From Fasciola hepatica (lineage: Eukaryota; Platyhelminthes; Trematoda; Plagiorchiida; Fasciolidae): a stretch of 64,000 nucleotides of DNA. Positions 60,601 to 64,000 of this stretch are shown piece after piece. Under the pieces are notes generated by a model. It did not search any database. It saw nothing but the letters and a program-made list of their open reading frames with translations, and had not been told where the DNA came from. Made by a program: the position numbers and the translations under genes. How positions within the stretch are numbered: the stretch's first letter is position 1; each line of letters begins with the position of its first letter. The stretch is taken from NCBI GenBank assembly GCA_948099385.1, contig CANUEZ040000193.1, positions 1,376,501-1,440,500 on the forward strand, written 5' to 3'.

Positions 60601-61621
60601 TTTGCGGGCTGACGACCTCTTTCCAAGTTTGGTTTGTATGTTTTTCTGTGTTGTGTCTCTATGTGGATAAGTCGTGCATTGGTCTTCTCATTGTCGGTCT
60701 AGAATAACTGATTTGACTAAGCTGTGACCAATCAGGTAAAGATGCTTGAAATAAATTGCTTTATTTTCACTAGTCATTAGACCAGTTTGACTGGGTTTAA
60801 ACAGAAGTTTCGCCATGGAGATCCTGCCACTTCATATGAAGCGAATAATTTCATATTCCGCTTTCTGGTTCTTCATATGTTTTACTTCGATCAACGGAAA
60901 TAGTGACCATTGTGAGTGTTTCTCATATATCCTCTCAGCTGAATTTTAATTGAGTCTAAGCTTGATTGGAATCACCGGGTCACATGCCTTTACGTGGTTG
61001 AATGGGGCTTTACGAATAATTAATTTTTCAGCATTTACCAGTAATACTTTTATTAAGACTGTATTCGTTGTAAACAACTTTCACTGTGTCGTTTCATTGC
61101 TTGAAGTAGTTAACATTTCAGCTAAATCGCTTTTAAGTGCGTCAGATTTATGTCTGAGCACAGTTGAAAATAATTGCGAGCTACAAATGCAGGTTTTGAT
61201 CTGACCAGACATCGAATCGAACTATGGATGTTTCGATCCTCGACTGGCGTCACACGAGAGTCTGGTTGCTCGTGTGTGACTCTGCGATAACTGCCATATA
61301 TGTGTGTGGAGTGTGATGGAATACTGAAGAGCTGATAACAGATTTTACTACAAATATTTTATTACTGACGATAGCATCTTCCCCCTGTTCCGTGGCAGAT
61401 CACTGAAGCTGTAGGACTAACATAATATGGATTGATTCCGTCATATTGTGCAAAATCATCTTACAAACAAAAAACCGAAAAATCTTGTCATTTGATTAGG
61501 ACGAACATTGAAATTTTGTTTGATATAACCATTTGTGTGGGTTTACTTTAGATTTTCCTCTGTTTTTAGTGACTTGATACACTACCATGATTTGCATTCA
61601 TTTTGGGCAGTTTATATTTTT

Positions 61622-61688
<67 letters not shown>

Positions 61689-63068
61689 AGTATTTAGCTA
61701 TGACTTCTGTCTATTCTGTCTGCGATTTTCGCAAATTGCTCAAGTCCAATGGAAAGGCCATAATTTGCGTTACGTGTACATCAACAGACTGTTTGGCTTC
61801 AGTTATGAGGGGTTTGTCGGAATAGATGACTGCCAACGTGTACCGTAACGTTGAGTGGATCAGGTGGAACCCGCGTTTCCGTAATACGACAACAATATTG
61901 TTCAGTTGGTTTTGAAATGAACGATATCCGTCATACATCGATACCAATACAACTTTGGATTCAAAACCTGATATAACGGAGGCCAAACATATTTGGAATG
62001 TATTTTGCGTGTGTGATATCATAAAATCCAATACTTCGGTGATACAGATTTTGTTTATATTGTTTTTCGAGTTTTTCCAACTGAAACTACTATTGGAGTG
62101 TCGTTATTACTGGATCACTTATTCTGTTACATTGGAAAATCAAGTTCTGATTTTTGAATACGGATTTATTTAACGCATCTCCAGTGCTTTGTAAGAATAA
62201 CGACTCAAGGCCCAATGGATCAGGCGAGTGAGGCAACCTACTTGAGAAAATAGTAAAGTTCACGAGAATGAGTGGCTGTAACAATTGTTTCACGGGCTTT
62301 TCGGTTGGAACTTTGAACCTCAAAATTTGTTCCCTCAACAGTTAGTTCTTGATTTTGAGAGGATTACCAACTTCAACTTGAATGAACTGCCCTAAGGAAT
62401 AGACTTAACCTTCCGTTATATCGTGGACTTTTGATATGCCACGCAGCTTGGTGGTTAAATTCGTTCTAACATACACTTGTATGGAGTGCAGAAAACAATT
62501 TTGGATTTGCACATTTTCAGATACGTTTACCTGAGGCGTTTGCACATTTTCTTTTATTGTTTTCGTTTTCAAAATCATCTTCATTTTGGCTTAGGTTACT
62601 AGTGAGGTGGATTATATTGAATCAAAGTAACTGATGTTTGTTCATTGCCCTTACTGGAAACCAGCACTGGAATTTCACAGGGGTTTCTTTTTTCTTCTGA
62701 GGAAAACAACAAGTTGTAGTTCCACTTTGTTCACCCTAAATGTTTTGGCTGTTCCTCATCACGGACATTTTTAAACGAAATGCAAAGAAAACTGAGTAGG
62801 GCCATCAGATCACGGTTCGTAATTGTTCCTATTTTTCATAAAATCCAGCAGGATGCTTTCCAATAATAGCCGCCTATGCCTGATGAGGTTTATCATATGT
62901 TAGCCCGGCTACCTCTCCTGTTCTTTATCGTAGATCTTTCTTCAATAACCCCGTGCTTTCACTCGTCGGGAGCTGATGAATTTCGCTGTCAGAGTCTTTC
63001 CCCTCAACTGCATCTGAGAATTCTCCACGAAAAACAATGAAAGTCAGCATAATGCGTACCCTATTCAA
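57601..63068. other. Right flank, unassigned
   Basis: Short frames on both strands (for example 58447-58776 plus, 58672-58965 minus, 59939-60301 plus, 61711-62031 minus) overlap one another and show no motif I recognise. A (TA)n tract is at 61626-61685. Introns or intergenic DNA are both possible. Confidence 0.4.
61626..61685. repeat. (TA)n microsatellite
   Basis: About 60 bp of uninterrupted TA in the right flank, outside the palindrome. Confidence 0.95.
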
Positions 63069-63329
63069 CTAACAATTTGCATGTTTTTCTAAGAAAAAGT
63101 CAATGATTTTGGAGAGGTAGATCCATTTGTGGTTGCCCTGCACTTCGCTTAAGTTGTCATTGTATGCTGCATTCTCCTGGATTTTCGTGATAAGGTCAGG
63201 AACTGTCGTGTATGCCGAAATATCCATCTGTTCACTCAGTGAATTTCGCTCAAGTTGTTCAATGACGATTTTCCGATTTTCTTTCGTGTTCCAGCTCTTA
63301 TACAAGGCATCAATGAATTGAAGTTGAAC
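63069..63329 (-). CDS. Possible terminal coding exon, function unknown
   Basis: The minus-strand frame is open from an acceptor-like ...ACTGGATAG just upstream of 63329 to a TAG stop at 63069, about 86 codons. The composition is ordinary for a soluble helical protein: NRKIVIEQLERNSLSEQMD, TTVPDLITKIQENAAYND and KWIYLSKIIDFFLEKHANC. It differs from the low-complexity frames elsewhere in the window in having a balanced residue content, and it is not part of any element I recognise. I do not recognise a family, and no upstream exon was identified in 63330-64000. It may be a chance frame. Confidence 0.28.
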   Translation of the reverse strand, partial: VQLQFIDALYKSWNTKENRKIVIEQLERNSLSEQMDISAYTTVPDLITKIQENAAYNDNLSEVQGNHKWIYLSKIIDFFLEKHANC

Positions 63330-64000
63330 TATCCAGTACTAACACAAAAGTGGAATGAATTTATCTATCATGCCAACATAAATGGCCTACGTAAGTGTAC
63401 AATATACAATATTTGAAAGCAAACATAACGATGCATCAGATTCATCCCAAACTGATTCACATCATCCATACTACACGTACTTTTGGATGATTAATAATGG
63501 TTCACCATTGGTGGATTTGTTGCAGTTGATTTTTTAAATTGGACCGCATGCGTATGTTGTATGTGATAGGTTCTGAGGATTTTGATGACAGGTACACCAA
63601 CATAGTGCTTTTGCCTCTGTCATAAACTCTGGCACATTCCTATTACCAACATCAAAAGTCGTTAGAATATGATTTTTCAAGTTTTCATTCTTTTAGGGAC
63701 ACTGTACTTAACTACGGGATTTCAGAAGTCAAAAAGCAACGACTAGAAGTTAAGCGTGAATTAGTTTCTACTATTTCTATGCGGTACAAAATGACGGGCA
63801 AGATCTTATGATAATGTTCTTAATTGGCAGATGATCAGAGGGATGAAATGCTCTTGATAACATACAATAGTTCACTTGACTGACCGTAGTTTGTACTCCT
63901 GTTTCCAGGCTCACAACTCAGGTCATCCGATCAACGTTGCACTCGGAAGCATCAGACCCACGTTCTTCTCTTGTTAGAGCCCATCAGCGGTACACATCCA
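63330..64000. other. Right edge, unassigned
   Basis: No gene, element end or tandem repeat recognised. Confidence 0.4.

Noticed and set aside
1..64000. CRISPR arrays, bacterial operons, ribosome binding sites
   Set aside because: The sequence has eukaryotic retroelements, long TA microsatellites and no regularly spaced short repeats or compact gene clusters.

Overview
This window looks like repeat-dense nuclear DNA of a metazoan, most likely a flatworm (trematode-like). It is AT-rich, full of long (TA)n tracts, has no compact operon-like coding, and carries remnants of retroelement groups common in flukes: an LTR element of the CsRn1 type within Ty3/gypsy, RTE, CR1-like, BEL/Pao and Penelope. 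The organism call is inference. I see no intact protein-coding gene, no rRNA and no tRNA. Most open frames are short, and every recognisable coding stretch is a broken mobile-element gene; two short exon-like frames are the only possible exceptions.

The dominant structure is a large inverted duplication. The left arm (1-18438) reappears in reverse complement as the right arm (27504-46918), around a non-duplicated 9.07-kb spacer (18439-27503). Paired positions add up to about 45616 in the outer arms, about 45186-45196 for left 8.0-11.6 kb, and about 45925-45942 for left 12.4-18.4 kb. The steps between these sums are discrete indels. The inner arms are essentially identical where I compared them. 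The outer arms carry scattered substitutions and several indels bounded by 3-5 bp direct repeats. One island (left about 7.2-8.0 kb, right 37.2-38.4 kb) is strongly diverged or replaced.

Layout of each arm, outside to inside: an RTE-type non-LTR relic; a short exon-like frame resembling the end of a PH domain; a CsRn1-type LTR element with both LTRs but a deleted pol; a doubtful second gypsy RNase H relic; a BEL/Pao integrase zinc-finger relic; a second RTE-type RT relic; then about 4 kb of non-coding sequence with (TA)n tracts and a retroelement tail. The spacer holds a gypsy gag-RT-RNase H relic of a different lineage and a weak non-LTR RT relic. The right flank (46.9-64 kb) is outside the palindrome. 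It contains a third, partial copy of the CsRn1-type element (50466-52130) that keeps RNase H and integrase parts missing from both arms, a CR1-like endonuclease-RT relic (54640-57109), an abutting antisense Penelope-like RT relic (about 57170-57600), and largely unassigned sequence with one possible terminal exon (63069-63329, minus).

Nothing here forms a working pathway. The interest lies in the history: old element insertions, then a palindromic duplication, then unequal decay and apparent homogenisation of the two arms.
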